From Lotus japonicus (lineage: Eukaryota > Streptophyta > Magnoliopsida > Fabales > Fabaceae): a DNA stretch of 64,000 bases. Location of the stretch: assembly GCF_012489685.1 (NCBI RefSeq), contig NC_080044.1:23230369-23294368 (forward strand). Reading direction: 5' to 3'. Made by a program: the position numbers and the translations under genes. This document shows positions 10,661 through 23,311 of the stretch, piece by piece (position 1 is the first letter of the stretch; each line of letters begins with the position of its first letter). The notes beneath the pieces are model-generated. The model worked only from the letters and a program-made list of their open reading frames with translations. It was not told the origin of the DNA and made no database searches.

Positions 10661-11500
10661 GGAATAACATCCATCAAAATTATCTAAGAGACCTTGGCAT
10701 TTTCTTTTTTGTTTGCATATTCACATTTTCATTTTAGTACAAGTCAAGTACAAGTCAGCTATGTTAGATGATTTATTTATTTTTAAAAATTATTCAAAAA
10801 AATCTTCGTTTAGTTCATATTATGGTTGTGTTTGAGACCATATATTTCCTTGAAATAATTTTTTTATTATGAATGTATTTATAATTTTTTAGTAGTTGGT
10901 TTATTTTCTTTTATGTTTCATGAGAAATGGGGTATTCTATCACTATAAAATTAATCATTGTTATGTTAATTTTTAACTCCAGTAATTAAAAAAATAAATA
11001 GAGAAAGACATATTTCATATTAAGAATTAAAAACTTGTATGATAAATGGGGATTTATAGAATTGATTTAAAAACTTACAATAAATAATAATGATATATAT
11101 GATTTTTTTAATTAATTATAGTTGTTGTTTGTTTTTTTAATGTGAAATTTAGACAAACAATTTTTAAGAAAAAAGAGACAAAACATGAACTCGTGGCTTT
11201 AGCTCTAACATGGCAGTGACAGATTCTTTCTACATTCAAAATTTGTAACGTAACGGTGGACCTGACCACCTCACCTGTACCTATTCCTCGTTCACCTTCT
11301 TCTCTCGCTGTCTTCGCAATGCACTTGAATATTTTAAATCTCTGACACATCTGCGAGATCGTCAATCTCTATTGAAACCACGTTCTATTCATTCTGGCCA
11401 CATCAAACAAGACAACAAAATCGAATCGAAGACCAAACACCCACATTGTTTTCGTCAAGGCCTAACTAAGGTTTCTGTTTCCTTTCTGAATCTGCTTCAA
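10661..11500. other. AT-rich intergenic, upstream of NPG1-like gene
   Basis: The first 450 bases are very AT-rich without a gene. From about 11250 pyrimidine-rich sequence (TTCTTCTCTCGCTG) suggests the promoter or leader of the gene that starts at 11598. No clear TATA box was seen. Confidence 0.4.
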
Positions 11501-11597
11501 TTTTTCTTTTCTATTCTATTCCCATTCAGCTAGCGATCTCGAAACGGCGTCGTTTACGAGAACTGGTGAATGCAGGTGAGAGTGGGGGAGATGATTG

Positions 11598-14500
11598 ATG
11601 GAGTCGAGTGGGAACGAGCGCGTGAGGACGATACGGGAGGTGTGCGCGAATGGGAGCTCCATGGCGACAGCTGAAGTTGAAGCTAAACTCGATGAAGGGA
11701 ACATTCAAGAAGCTGAATCAGCATTGCGAGATGGCTTGTCTCTCAATTTTGAGGTCAGTTTTTGTGTATTGTATGTTTCATAATTGTGATCGAATCTATA
11801 TCATGATGTTATGGCCCCATGAATTTAAAACCTTGATCGTAACAAATTTTGTCTGAATTACATTATTGGCATGTTTGGATATGCTTTTATGATTGATTCT
11901 ATTACTAAAATCAATTTTGGGGGAAACTTCGGTGAGTGAGTTTTGTGTGTTAGAATTGATTAGGAGGAAAATCAAGCGAATCAAAACATGCTATATGTTG
12001 TGTTAAAATTCCCATTGTTAATAGGTAGAGCTTTGGAGGTACGTGATAGACTGGTTTTATACCTTCATTGTAGAATATGACTGGATTTAATTACAATTTT
12101 CAGTCCAATATTAAGGTCTTTGACTCTTTGGGGAGGGGGGGTTTTCATTTTCCTTAACTTTTGTTTGAGGCATAGAATAGTCTTGGTCCCAACTCTCAAT
12201 CTATGTTGTTAATCCCGGCTAGATCCGGCACGATCCCGGTGCGAAAAGGAAGTTTCTGACATTTCCAAAAATGTACTCCAATTTTAAACGCTGGGCCTGG
12301 GGGTGTTTTTTAGGGGTATTTCCGGGCTTTCGTGACGAATAAAACCCTAGATGAGAGGAAGAGTTCGACCCTCTCCTCACTTGCCCTGCTCTCTGCGCCG
12401 TTGCTCTCTCAAGCGTGACAAATGGCTGCTACTATGGAGGAGGTATGAATATGTTATGGATTTCAAGTAATATTTATCATAGATTTAGTGTATATGGCAT
12501 AATTATGCAAAATATAGACAAAAATTCACTATTCCGGCTATCGCGCTATCCCATTTTTTGGGCCCGCCACTACGCGCTGAGATCTAGGATTGACAACATA
12601 GCTCCCAGCCTTTTATTGCAATATGTTAATACTTGCCAATCATCATTTGTGGAAAAGTTCTCCCTTGGGGCCAGGCTTCCACTCTCAGATTTATGATTAC
12701 CCTTTTTACAAAAGAAAAGTTTGTGTATTGCTAGGAATTTGTTGTTTTATGGTACAACGTTTGCATAGTGTGTGAAGAATAAGATATGAGCACAACAGTA
12801 ATGAAGTTCCACGAAGCAAAATTTGCAGTATCTTATCTATTTAATTTGAACTTTTTTTTTTCATTTTTAACAAATGTGCAACAGCCGGGGGGGGGGGGGG
12901 GAGTTCATTTCTTGTAAACATGAGTCAAATCTCTATTTTACCAGTATTGAGAATATACTTTGATATGAAGTTATGAACAGGAACTTCATCACATGTAATT
13001 GGATTTGAAACCAGAGAAACTGGTACAATCTGTAAATTTAAATACAAATAACTCATTGAGTGTAATATGAAGATCTGTCATACCTTTGTTTTATCTTGGA
13101 ATTGAATTGCATAATACCATTTTTGGTGAAAAATCAAATTGTATGTTTGAGTTATGTTCCATGGTCATTGTTAAACTGTAACAGGAAGCAAGAGCTCTTC
13201 TCGGAAAATTAGAGTATCAGAGAGGTAATGTCGAAGGTGCTCTTCGTGTGTTTGATGGGATTGATCTTCAAGCAGCAATACAGCGACTGCAACCTTCCCT
13301 TTCTGAAAAGCCAACCATCAAGAGAGGTCCCACCCGTACTGAGTCACCTTCCTCGGTCTCACAGCATGGTGCTAGTTTGGTGCTTGAAGCCATCTACTTG
13401 AAAGCCAAGTCTCTACAGAAGCTTGGGAAGTTTACTGGTATTGAATATTGTATTAGCTTCTGAAAGTTATTCTCAACATGTTATTAACTTTTTGTCTTTA
13501 TTGTCTTTTAGAATGGGAATGAATCTTCAATTCCCGCTGCACATATATCATTATATCTTTGAATCAGTTTGAATACATTGAAATGCTTATTTCATGGATT
13601 TATGCAGAAGCTGCTAACGAGTGCAAGCATGTTGTTGATGCTGTTGAGAAGATATTTTATCAGGGTATATCTGATACTCAAGTGGACAGTAAATTGCAGG
13701 AGATAGTCAGCCGTGCGGTAGAGCTCCTTCCCGAGCTTTGGAAACAGGCTGGTTGCCATCCTGAGGCAATTGCTGCTTACCGGCATGCCCTTCTTAGTCA
13801 ATGGAACCTTGACAATGAATGTTTCGCGAGAATTCAGAAAGAATTTGCTGTATTTTTGCTGTACAGTGGGGTGGAGGCAAGTCCACCTAGTTTAGCAGTT
13901 CAGACTGACGGGTCTTACGTACCTAAAAATAACCTGGAAGAGGCAATGCTTCTTCTTATGATTCTCTTAAGAAAGTTTAGCCTAGGTAAGATAACTTGGG
14001 ATCCTTCAATTATGGACCACCTAACATTTGCACTTTCAGTATGTGACCAAACTACTACATTAGCTAAGCAACTTGAAGAGTTGATGCCTGGTGTATATCA
14101 CCGTATCGACCGTTGGAATTCTTTAGCTCTTTGTCATAGTGGAGCTGGACAAAACAAAAGTGCATTGGATTTGCTAAGGAAATCATTGCACAAGCATGAA
14201 CGACCAGATGACCTGACATCGTTATTATCAGCTGCCAGGATTTGCAGTGAGGATCCCCATCTTGCTGCCGAGGGAGCAGGATATGCGCAGAGGGCAATCG
14301 ATAATGCCGAAGGCTTAGATGAGCATTTGAAAGGTGTCACTCTTCGGATGCAGGGACTTTGCCTTGGCAAGCAAGCTAAGGTTGCTTCATCTGACTTTGA
14401 GAGGTCTATGCTTCAGTCAAAATCTCTGCAATCATTGGAGGATGCAGTTAGACTAGAGCCAAACAACTCTGATCTAATTTTTGAATTGGCTATTCAATAT

Positions 14501-16313
14501 GCCGAGCACCGAAATCTGACTGCTGCTTTACGCTATGCCAAGCAGTACTTTGACAAAACTGGTGGCTCCAAGTTGGAGGGATGGAGATTACTTGCACTGG
14601 TTTTGTCTGCCCAAAAAAGATTTTTGGAGGCTGAAGTGGTGACTGATGCTGCTTTAGATGAGACTTCAAAATGGGAGCAAGGGCCACTGTTCAGGCTGAA
14701 AGCCAAGCTGAAGACCTCCCAGTTACGACCAATGGATGCTATTGATCTTTATCGTCACCTTCTTGCATTGGTCCAGGCCCAGAAGAAATCATTTGGGCAT
14801 CTTAGACCTAGTTCACAGGTAAAATTCTGCCATTTTCTCTTCTTGCAGTAATTCTTATGTTTAAATTTAATAATAATGAGATATGTGTTATCAACTTATT
14901 CTTGTGTTTTGTCATTGTTATTGAAATGGAAAGGCTTGCATCCTCTTTCTGGTGGTTTTACAGAAAGAAACTTTTTACTTAATGGGGATGAAGGAAAAAA
15001 GATAACAGCGGCATTTCCTCAAGAGATGCTCATTGCATCATGGACTCCATTTATAAATTGTTGATTACAAAACTAATCTTACTCTTATTTTATTAACTTT
15101 TTGCAGGTTGAGAATGATAAAATACATGAATTTGATGTATGGCATGGTCTGGCAAATTTATATGCAAGCCTTTCTCATTGGAAAGATGCTGAAATCTGTT
15201 TGCAAAAGGCCAGAGAGTTAAAGGAATACTCAGCAGAAACAGTACACACTGAAGGTAATCCCGGATCCTTTATGCTGTTAAAAGTTTTCTACTTTAGCAT
15301 GTAGCTTGTTTATTTTTATTTTTTGGGTTGTGCGAGCTCCGGCTACCTCTGGGGAGAGGGACTTTTACGGATCTACGTACACACTGAAGCTCTTGTCCTA
15401 TAGGGAGAGGAATTGAGGCTATGGTCTTCAGGATTGGGCACACATTGAGCACCATGGGGGAAAATGCCCCCACTCAATTATAGACGTTTCTTATTACCAT
15501 AGTAATTTGTCATTTAGCCTCCATTGCTTTGAATTAATGTCCTTCCACTTGTGTCCACTGCGAAAAATTTCTGGATTTGTCACTGGTTCTTGTAGGCCTA
15601 AGGCTTGATCTCTATACATGATAAGTTTACATATATTGTAAAGCGGAATCCTTAGGATGTGGTGGTGGAGCACAAGCTCATCATAAGCTGGAATGGAGCA
15701 AAAGCTAAGATTTATGGAAATTCAGAACCTCCCCTGTTTTAGAATAATAGGATATGGTCCTGTTGGAGGGAGAGTTTTTTTGTGGTAGCTTTTTACATAT
15801 AATTATTGGACTCGACAGCCATTCATGATAGGTCATTTATGAAAGAAATTGTATCTTTCTCTCTCCAACTGAACCATATATTGTTAGTCTAAACTGCTGA
15901 TGATCTGAATCCAAATTACCTGCTAGCATGGTGTTAATATTTGAGAGCATCATAGACATTTTATATTGCTATTTGCTAATATGATTGTACCAGGTGTTAT
16001 GTTTGACAGTCGTGGACAACTTGAAGAAGCTCTTGTGGCTGCTGTTAATGCTGTCCTGCTTGAACCAAACTATGTTCCAAGCAAGATCTTGGTAGGATCT
16101 TTGATGCTGAAATTGGGTTCTAAAGCTCTGCCTGTTGCTAGAAGCTTGCTTTCTGATGCACTTAGAATAGAACCCACTAACCGCATGGCTTGGTATTATT
16201 TGGGGTTAACTCACAAGGCTGATGGCCGAGTGGGCGATGCTGCTGACTGCTTCCAGGCAGCTTACATGCTTGAAGAATCGGAGCCCATTGAAGATTTCAT
16301 CTGCACGCATTGA
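11598..16313 (+). CDS. NPG1: NPG1-like calmodulin-binding TPR protein
   Basis: Five exons join to 695 residues: 11598-11753, 13185-13437, 13608-14818, 15107-15254, 15994-16313. All introns start GT and end AG and the phases fit (0, 1, 0, 1). The protein begins MESSGNERVRTIREV, then the family signature EVEAKLDEGNIQEAESALRD and GNVEGALRVFDGIDLQAAIQ, then TPR-like helical repeats to the C-terminus (DALRIEPTNRMAWYYLGLTH). The length matches the NO POLLEN GERMINATION family of about 700 residues, whose founder binds calmodulin and is needed for pollen germination in Arabidopsis. NPG1 rather than NPGR1 or NPGR2 is my best match from memory. ATG 11598 was chosen because it opens the frame leading into the conserved region; ATG 11591 is in another frame. 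No damage was seen. Confidence 0.9.
12201..12601. mobile_element. MITE-like element in NPG1-like intron 1
   Basis: The ends are inverted: CTATGTTGTTAATCC at 12201 and GGATTGACAACATAG ending at 12601, one mismatch in 15. It is 401 bp, non-coding and more GC-rich than the surrounding intron. If the outer TA is the target duplication, the element runs TGTTGT...ACAACA. The superfamily could not be decided. Confidence 0.6.
12887..12901. repeat. poly-G run in intron 1
   Basis: Fifteen consecutive G bases lie in the first intron of the NPG1-like gene. The length may vary or be a sequencing artefact. Confidence 0.8.
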
Positions 16314-19079
16314 CTGGATTCCATCCCTAAATAGTTAACTCTGCGGTCAGACTGTAAAATTTTGTTGCTAGTTTTGAAAATGCATCCTAGTTGATTTTCT
16401 TCATTTTACATTTTTTATATCTTGTCATCAGAAACCAGGCTTTGAACCAAAAATAGAAATACAAATATTGAATTAAAACAGTAATTAGGAAATAAGAAGA
16501 TAAGAAAAGGATATGAGTTAATCTGGTGGTAGGAGGGATGAACTGTAAAGAACAGGATATGAGTTAGTCTTTAATGTGGTTTTCTCCTCAGCCTTGTAAA
16601 ATGTGTGATGTTTTATCAGGAAATTTCATTTTGAAAGAGATTAAACTATTAAGGTTCGTTTATCTTCTCTTTATTTGCCTTGTTTGATAAGGTTTACTCC
16701 TTGAAGGATAAAATATATAGAATCGCATGGGCTGTTATGTACATTTGTGATGAACTTGGTTGTTGCTTCTCGTGTAGTTAGCTCAGAGAAATGTTACCTC
16801 CTTAATATAGGGTGGTTCTAAAATCTAAACCCATTTCTATGATGAGTATTGACTTGGCCTGGTTCATTACTGTCCTGCACTCACTGTTATCCTAAACTAT
16901 TGCCAATGTTGTGCACCTTAGAGATAGGCACTTGAGGACCTTGACGCTTTGTCACGGATTAGATTAGATGTTACCTTCATTACCAGTTCGCCTCTGTAAA
17001 ATACTGATAATTTCTGAATAATTTGTTCTAGGAAATTAGTCTGTATTTTACCTATTCTTGTGGGTGTCTTCTGGATGGTACATTGTGAGATTGAATTGAG
17101 TGTCTACAGGCTTGTATGAAAAAACCCTGGATATGAAAGCTGTAATTGTGAATATATGTCTTCAATTATGGTTAATTTCATGTTCCCTTACTCTTGATGT
17201 GAAACTGATCAACCATTTTCATTCTTCATGTGGGGAAAAAAAAGTAGGGAAAGAGGCTTAATAATGCATAGTTTGGATGGGAAAATACGAGAGGAAAGGG
17301 TAGAAAAAATAGAAATATCAGAAAATGATGAGGAATCGAGGTAATTTTAGATAGGCTTTATTTTTTATTTATTTTTTAATGATTTTGTTTAGGCTTTAAT
17401 TGCACTTTTGGTTACCTTAGTTTAAATTGTGCAATTTGACCCCTCGGTTTTTGTCGAGGTAATGGTGTCCCTCTACTTTTAAAATTAAACAACTTTGGTC
17501 CTTCTCCAAATTGTTAATTCTTCATTTTCTTTTTAAATATTTTAGGGTTTATTGACGAGTTGGATATTTGATACAATTTTAAGAGTTTAAAGTAAAAAAA
17601 GAAAAATAGTGAAATTTCGATACATTTTGAAGGATTTTGTAGGATATGAGATGATTGCTTTAAGAAGAAAAATGGAACTACAATGACTAAATTGATTCAA
17701 TTTGTAATTTTTTTTCTTAGAACACGAGAATTTGAGGGTTTTAAGTTGACATAGTGATTGAGAGATTTGATTGTGACAATGTAAAGGTACTAGATAGTAA
17801 CCCATCGCACGGTTGCTAGTTTTAATTACAATCAATAATTTATTATGAATATAAATTAAATACTATTTAATGGTTATATTAATCTATTTTGAACTCTAGG
17901 ATATAAAAACATATTTTCCCCAACAATATCTATTTCAAATTTAATTTTCACCATACATGTGTAATAATTGGTTTTTATTTAAAATCTGTTTTTTTTTGTG
18001 GTTGGTGTGAGAAAATAAATATTGTTACTAAAATATGTGACTACAATAAATTTAGAATTATATTTTTTAAAATTAAATTCCACTACTTAATAAAGTCTTT
18101 AGCTTTTTGTGTAAAATATGGTAATACTATATATGTTTTGCTGTTGAAGATAAAATGGTTAACAACAAAGTTTTAAATCGAATTTAGCAACATAACTGAG
18201 TTATACGAAGGACAATTTTTAGGAAAAACAAATGTTTGATTGAAATTTTTGAGTAACTATTTCAATTGTCCAAGATTGAAATTAAGAGTGGTAGTTCATA
18301 TTGTGTAAAGTCAACCTCATTGATTCTAATTATAAATATATGCAACTACTCTGCTACTCCATACTATTATACACTACTATTTCTAAATGAGTTAAAAATA
18401 ATAATTTCCTTCTTTCTCCAATTGTATTGGGTTGAAGTACCCCTTGTACTTCTTTTCAATATGAGTTAAAATATTTTTTAATATATATTATTAATAAAAA
18501 AATGAGGAATCTCTTTCTATTTTAAATTAAAAAGATATTATGACAATTCTTACATCACAGCTGAAAAATATAACTATCTTCCATTCATGATAACCACATC
18601 CTATATAAATGATATAGAATCAGCTGTCAAAACTACATTAAGGAAAGTAGAGTCAATGTCGTTCTATGCATACATTGGTTATTCAACCAAGGAATGTAAA
18701 TAATAAAGTTCATAGCACATGAGCATGCAAGGAATCATTGAAATTCTTGATGAATGAGGACACTATCTAGTTCTGACAACACTATTCAATTCATAACCAT
18801 ATTTATATGAGAAACTATAATATGTATCATCAATCTTCAATACACCATATATAGATTATCCAAGCCAAGACCTGCAAAAAAAAAATTCTACCTCGGTTAT
18901 TAATTTTGCATATAACAAAAAGCTTATCTTACATTAATCTTCATTTGCAGAAAATCATATAAAAAAACACAATGTAAGAGAGAGAAATTACCCACAACAG
19001 TATCCAAAGTAACAGAAGAAACCCACATTATCAAGCATATCATTGAAGCCCATTTTGTTTAACTTGCATTATATGAGGT
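16314..19079. other. 3' flank of NPG1-like gene and intergenic DNA
   Basis: The first few hundred bases are probably the 3' UTR. From 17380 to about 17520 the text (GACCCCTCGGTTTTTGTCGAGG, GGTGTCCCTCTACTTTTAAAA) resembles decayed TIR DNA of MULE-type elements, but no partner end was found. The rest is AT-rich with no recognised gene. Confidence 0.4.
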
Positions 19080-19084
19080 ATATA

Positions 19085-19205
19085 CCAACCAGGTTTGTTA
19101 TGACGCTTGACAAAGCCAATGCAGAAGAAACATCATTCCCTGCACCTGAATGTCTTCCCCTAAAAGCAGCTTAGCAAACCTTTGCTTCATCAATTCAGCT
19201 ACTGA
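19085..19205 (-). pseudogene. RopGEF PRONE-domain exon fragment
   Basis: The minus strand reads AELMKQRFAKLLLGED and, after a one-base frame slip, GNDVSSALALSSVITNL. This matches the start of the PRONE domain of plant RopGEFs, which activate ROP GTPases at the plasma membrane. A TTGTTCAG acceptor-like sequence sits just before the exon. The frame slip between GED and GND looks like a one-base loss inside the conserved glycine loop. No other PRONE exons were recognised nearby, so this is a relic. Confidence 0.55.
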
Positions 19206-20700
19206 ACAAAAGAACAATGAAAGAATTGTTAACAATGATAGGTCTTTCGTGAACAGGATAGTTTGACTTATGCTAAGTGTTATTAGTGATCATCTGTTAA
19301 CTGATAAGCAGTAGCTCATGATCTTGTTTGATCATATTGATTTTAATGCAATATAAAATCTAGGCATAATCTTGAATTAAAATTTAGAGGCCAAAGAAAC
19401 CTATTGATACAAATAATTATTGTCACCAATATACTGTCCTAAAGGCATCAGTAAAGTATTTACTTCAATCCTCCCTCCAATTGATAATAAATTATCTATT
19501 TGTTTCAGACTTTAAAAAGGGAATAGAGAGGTAATGAACCTAAATGTCATGTAGATAAACAATCATAAGTGGATTGGCCTCCATCTCTTCTTCTATCATA
19601 GAAGAAATTGTATGTTGGCCAGCTTGCTACTCATTCTTTTCCCAACCAAGTTAATTGGTTGTGAATTGCCTGGTATTCTTTTTTATCTGCTCTATTTTCT
19701 AGATCAACTGCTCCCTCAAAATGGAAGCATAAACCTCAAAACACACAATATCACAGAAAGCCCAAAGGAAATACCTATAGGAAATTTCTTTGAAATAGTT
19801 GAGTCCACTGACTTGTACACAACCTCAATAGGTCCTCAATTGCAGTTTCCTATTTGCAAAGTGAGAAACTTAAGAAATGATCAAGGTACATGCAGCTAAA
19901 GAGGAAAATGCTTCCATAGACACAGGTAAAAGAGTCATAGAAAAAGATTAGAATAGGAAAAGATATGAACTTTACCTGGGGTGGAAGTTGATAGAGTTTG
20001 CTGCACTGAAAGTCTGATACAACAACACAGTGAAAGAAAATTCAGAAACTCTATAACTCTTACTATAATTTAAAAAGAACTAAAGATGTATAAATATTTT
20101 TAGTAAGAACTAAACCCTAGTTATATATTAAGGATAATGCTTTGAAACAATAGAATTCTCCTGTGTACTTCCCATACTACAGCTGTATAAATATTTATAG
20201 TAAAGGGGATTAGAATCAACATAACTTAAATTAAGATAGTGAAGTTAGACTACACTGAACAAACCTTATGAGAAATATGGCAAGAGAAAACAGGATTTAA
20301 GATGCAGCAAATTAAATGGAGAATGGGCACATACTTTTGTTGAATTACTGGCAGGTTCTAGATCTCTGAAAAAAATTCAGTTTATGGCAGGTCAGACAGG
20401 GTTCAATTCATTGGCTGGAAAAGTTTGTCTATAGACAAACATTAAGGAGCTTTCCTTGCTCAATCCTAGAGCTATTCTTACTTTCTTTGTAGTAATTTGC
20501 AAACGCTGAAGCCAAAGAATCAAGTTTAATAAAATGTAAATATAAGTTGTGTGGGTTTTAAGGATCTCCAAGTTGGTTTTTTTATGGACTATGATGGTTA
20601 TTCCCTAAGATTTTGAAGAAATTTGATTCAACTTCCAAGTCAGGCGGGCTTCTTTGTTTATTGAATGAATCTCCTATTCATGCATCTGGAATCAATTCCA
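19206..20700. other. intergenic DNA with duplicated block
   Basis: It contains the left copy of a block that recurs at 27763. A plus-strand frame at 19612-19899 has a protein-like stretch (IPIGNFFEIVESTDLYTTSI) ending at a possible donor (GCAAAGTGAGAA), but I cannot name it. No other gene was seen. Confidence 0.35.
19737..20085 (+). repeat. duplicated block, left copy
   Basis: This block aligns in direct orientation with 27763-28126. Shared stretches include TTTCCTATTTGCAAAGTGAG and GATAGAGTTTGCTGCACTG. Many substitutions and a roughly 20-base indel separate the copies, so the duplication is older than the LTR element lying between them. Confidence 0.8.
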
Positions 20701-20705
20701 CATAT
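20701..20705. other. target site duplication CATAT (left)
   Basis: CATAT directly precedes the LTR start TGGACTGGG and recurs at 27757-27761 directly after the right LTR. It fixes both ends of the gypsy-derived element. Confidence 0.9.
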
Positions 20706-21003
20706 TGGACTGGGCGAGCCCCTAGAGGGGCAACGCCCAGGGTTCACACCGCCCGGTGGCGCCCCAAGCCAGTAGGGTTGGGCCTCGTTCAGCCAGGCCC
20801 ACACGGCCCATTAAGGACCCTAGCATATGGGGGCCCAACACTACCTCTATAAATAGGTAGCAGATACCAATTGTAAGGGACTTTTGCCCATTTTATGAAT
20901 ACACACATGAAATTCAGTTATTCTCTCTCTAGATACCTCTCTTAAGTGCAATCACTTCTCTCTCTAGGGATTACACCCTTTCTCAATGTTCTTACCCGGA
21001 ACA
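20706..21003 (+). repeat. 5' LTR of gypsy derivative
   Basis: It is 298 bp, TGGACTGGG to CCGGAACA. A TATA box (CTCTATAAATAGG, about 20850-20862) shows plus-strand transcription. It is identical to 27459-27756 by eye. Confidence 0.95.
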
Positions 21004-21004
21004 T

Positions 21005-21023
21005 TTGGCGCCGTCTGTGGGGA
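21005..21023 (+). other. primer binding site of gypsy derivative
   Basis: TTGGCGCCGTCTGTGGGGA begins two bases after the LTR. This type of sequence is common as primer site in plant Ty3/gypsy elements; I do not assign the exact tRNA. Confidence 0.75.
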
Positions 21024-22210
21024 CGATAAACTTTTGATTCCCGGATCACGTGGATTGATTGCACAACTGATTTTGCTTGAGATTTTTGTTGATTTTCGTG
21101 GATTTCGCGGGACGGATTTTGATTACGGAAATGGATCTTGGATGATCTTTTTGGGCTCTGGATTGGAAAAGGAATACAATGCACCTTGACCTTCAAGAAT
21201 CCATGTCACTACAGTTCTCTCGGCAGCATCTTCTTCGTGGTGGAAGCTTGATCGCTGTTGTCAATCGACGGAGTGGGAGCGAATTCGAGACTAAGAAAGG
21301 AATCGATGAAACTCAGTGGTTATAGTGGATGGGAGAATGACGGATCAAGAAAGCTGATCAGGTTTCGAAAAGAAAAAAAAAAGTGAAGCTTCAGATCGAG
21401 GAAGCATGTAGGCAAGGGAGAGCAGATCGGTAATGACGAAGAAAAGAACAAAGGCGAGGAATCTGTCCAGAGCACAATACATGAGGAGCAGAGCCAATCC
21501 CGAGACGTTGGGATTCTGGCGGACACGCTTTTGCTTTGTCGGCGGCGTTGAAGTTAGGCGGTGAGTAAATGCTTTGGCAAGCACGTTTGCTTTGGCGAGC
21601 ACGTGTTGGCTTTGGCGAGCACGTTTTGAAGGTCGGCGGCGAGCTAGTCGTTGGCGTTGGAATCTAGCAAGCACGTTTTACTCCGGCGGAGGAATTCTGG
21701 TGGGCACGTTTTGTTTTGGCCATGGAAGTTTGGCGAGTAAAGCGTTGCTATGGTTAAGATCGCTGGCCAACAAATTTTCCAATTCCTTCAAACTTTTCCT
21801 CCATCTTTCATTTGATTCCCTTCTCAGTTATTGTATTTCCTAATTTTCTTATTTTGAAGTTGATATTAGAAGTTATATTGTCTTCACTGGTTTTGATTCA
21901 GACAGAGAGGAGCAAATCGAATCAAAGAGAAGGAGTGGGTGAATTGAGGCACACCATTAAAGTTTTGTGAAACTTGGAAGACTCTTCCATAAGCGGTTTG
22001 TTATTGGGTGGGACAAGCTCCTGATGGCGCGATTTAGTTACAAAGTGAAACAAGTTTCACGATGAACTAAATTAGCCCCGGAAAAGCCCACGTAACAACC
22101 GGATTCATTGGCGATGTGTGGGGTACAAATTGCCCATTCTACTGAGCACCGCTTTGGTAATCCAACTGGCCATTGGAACCCAAAGCACTTTGTGTCCCGA
22201 AATGGGACGA

Positions 22211-22555
22211 TCACACCAAGGGTGGCGACCTACTGCTAGGGTGGTGACCTCATGCCAAAGGGTGGCGACCAAACGCTATGGGTGGCGACCTGTAAGACTC
22301 AGTTTTTAGACACACAAAAGTCGCCAAAAGGGTGGCGACCTCACGCTAAGGGTGGCGACCTACCGCAAGAGGGTCGCGACCTACCGCAAGAGGATGGCGA
22401 CCTACCGCTAAAGGGTCGCGACCTACCGCCAAAAATGAGGGTAGCGACCTACCGCAAAATGGTGGCGACCTACCGCAAGAGGGTCGCGACCTACCGCCAA
22501 AAATGAGGGTAGCGACCTACCGCAAAATGGTGGCGGCCTTACGCTGAGAGTGGCG
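22211..22555 (+). repeat. GTGGCGACCTACCGC minisatellite
   Basis: About 14 copies of a unit near 20 bp (GGGTGGCGACCTACCGCAAG and variants with GTCGCGACC or GTAGCGACC) follow each other. The last copies also form a higher-order unit that repeats once (22431 and 22503 blocks, with CCAAAAATGAGGGTAGCGAC). Spacing between units is irregular. Confidence 0.9.
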
Positions 22556-23311
22556 AGCAAGTCAAACTAATTTCTTATAAGGAAACAGGCTAAAGCAAGA
22601 TGGTGATGGCGATGCGGCGAGGGAGGACACTCCTACTCCTCATGACTTGGACGGAGTCTGGTGGACTTGTGGACTCTGGCGAGAGAAGGAGCATGCGTGT
22701 TGGGCGGATCTTCTCCTAAGGACGATGCGGCGGCGACTTCGGCTTGAAGACACATTGTGCTCTCATGCTTCGAGCTCGGTGTCTTGTGGACTGGTTGAGT
22801 CCCTTCACCATATTAGGGGACTCGCCAAGGAAGCAACTTGATCCGTGAAGATGCTACGAGAATGGAGGCGGCTGTGGCGAATGGAGGCCGTTTCTTCCTA
22901 TTGGGGAAAACGTCTAAAGTCTTGGTGGTGGAATACCAAGCAACAAGTCCTAGTTAAAATTAAGGCACGAAATCGTTAGGCGTAATTCAATCATATGACG
23001 CGTGAAAAATAGCGCAAGATATAAGGTCGGCGAATGAATAAGGTGGAAGGCGAGTGCTTGGTCACTCAGGATGTTGAGTATTTTACTACTCTGGCGTGTT
23101 GAGGGGTTAAACTATGAAACTTATTCTTAAATTTTTTAAGCCATAAGAAGGCGGCGACTAAAAAATGTACGGCGGAAGCATTCCAACATGATTTACAAAA
23201 TATCCAACGGCGATATAAAAAGCTATGGCGAAGGGTTGCTTAAACATAGACGAATGGCGGAAAAGTACACTACAAGGTGACAGTAAAAGCTAAAGTAATG
23301 TTAAAATTACA

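Noticed and set aside
15300..15960. Possible additional exon or element in NPG1-like intron 4
   Set aside because: The flanking exons join in phase without it and no motif was found.
21345..21843. Frames with repeated LARR/LAKA-type residues in the gypsy derivative
   Set aside because: They come from GGCGAGCACG-type repeats in non-coding internal DNA; no gag similarity was seen.
22211..22555. Repeat array that could be mistaken for a CRISPR
   Set aside because: Units abut with variable short spacing, no unique spacers of constant length exist, and the context is a plant LTR element.
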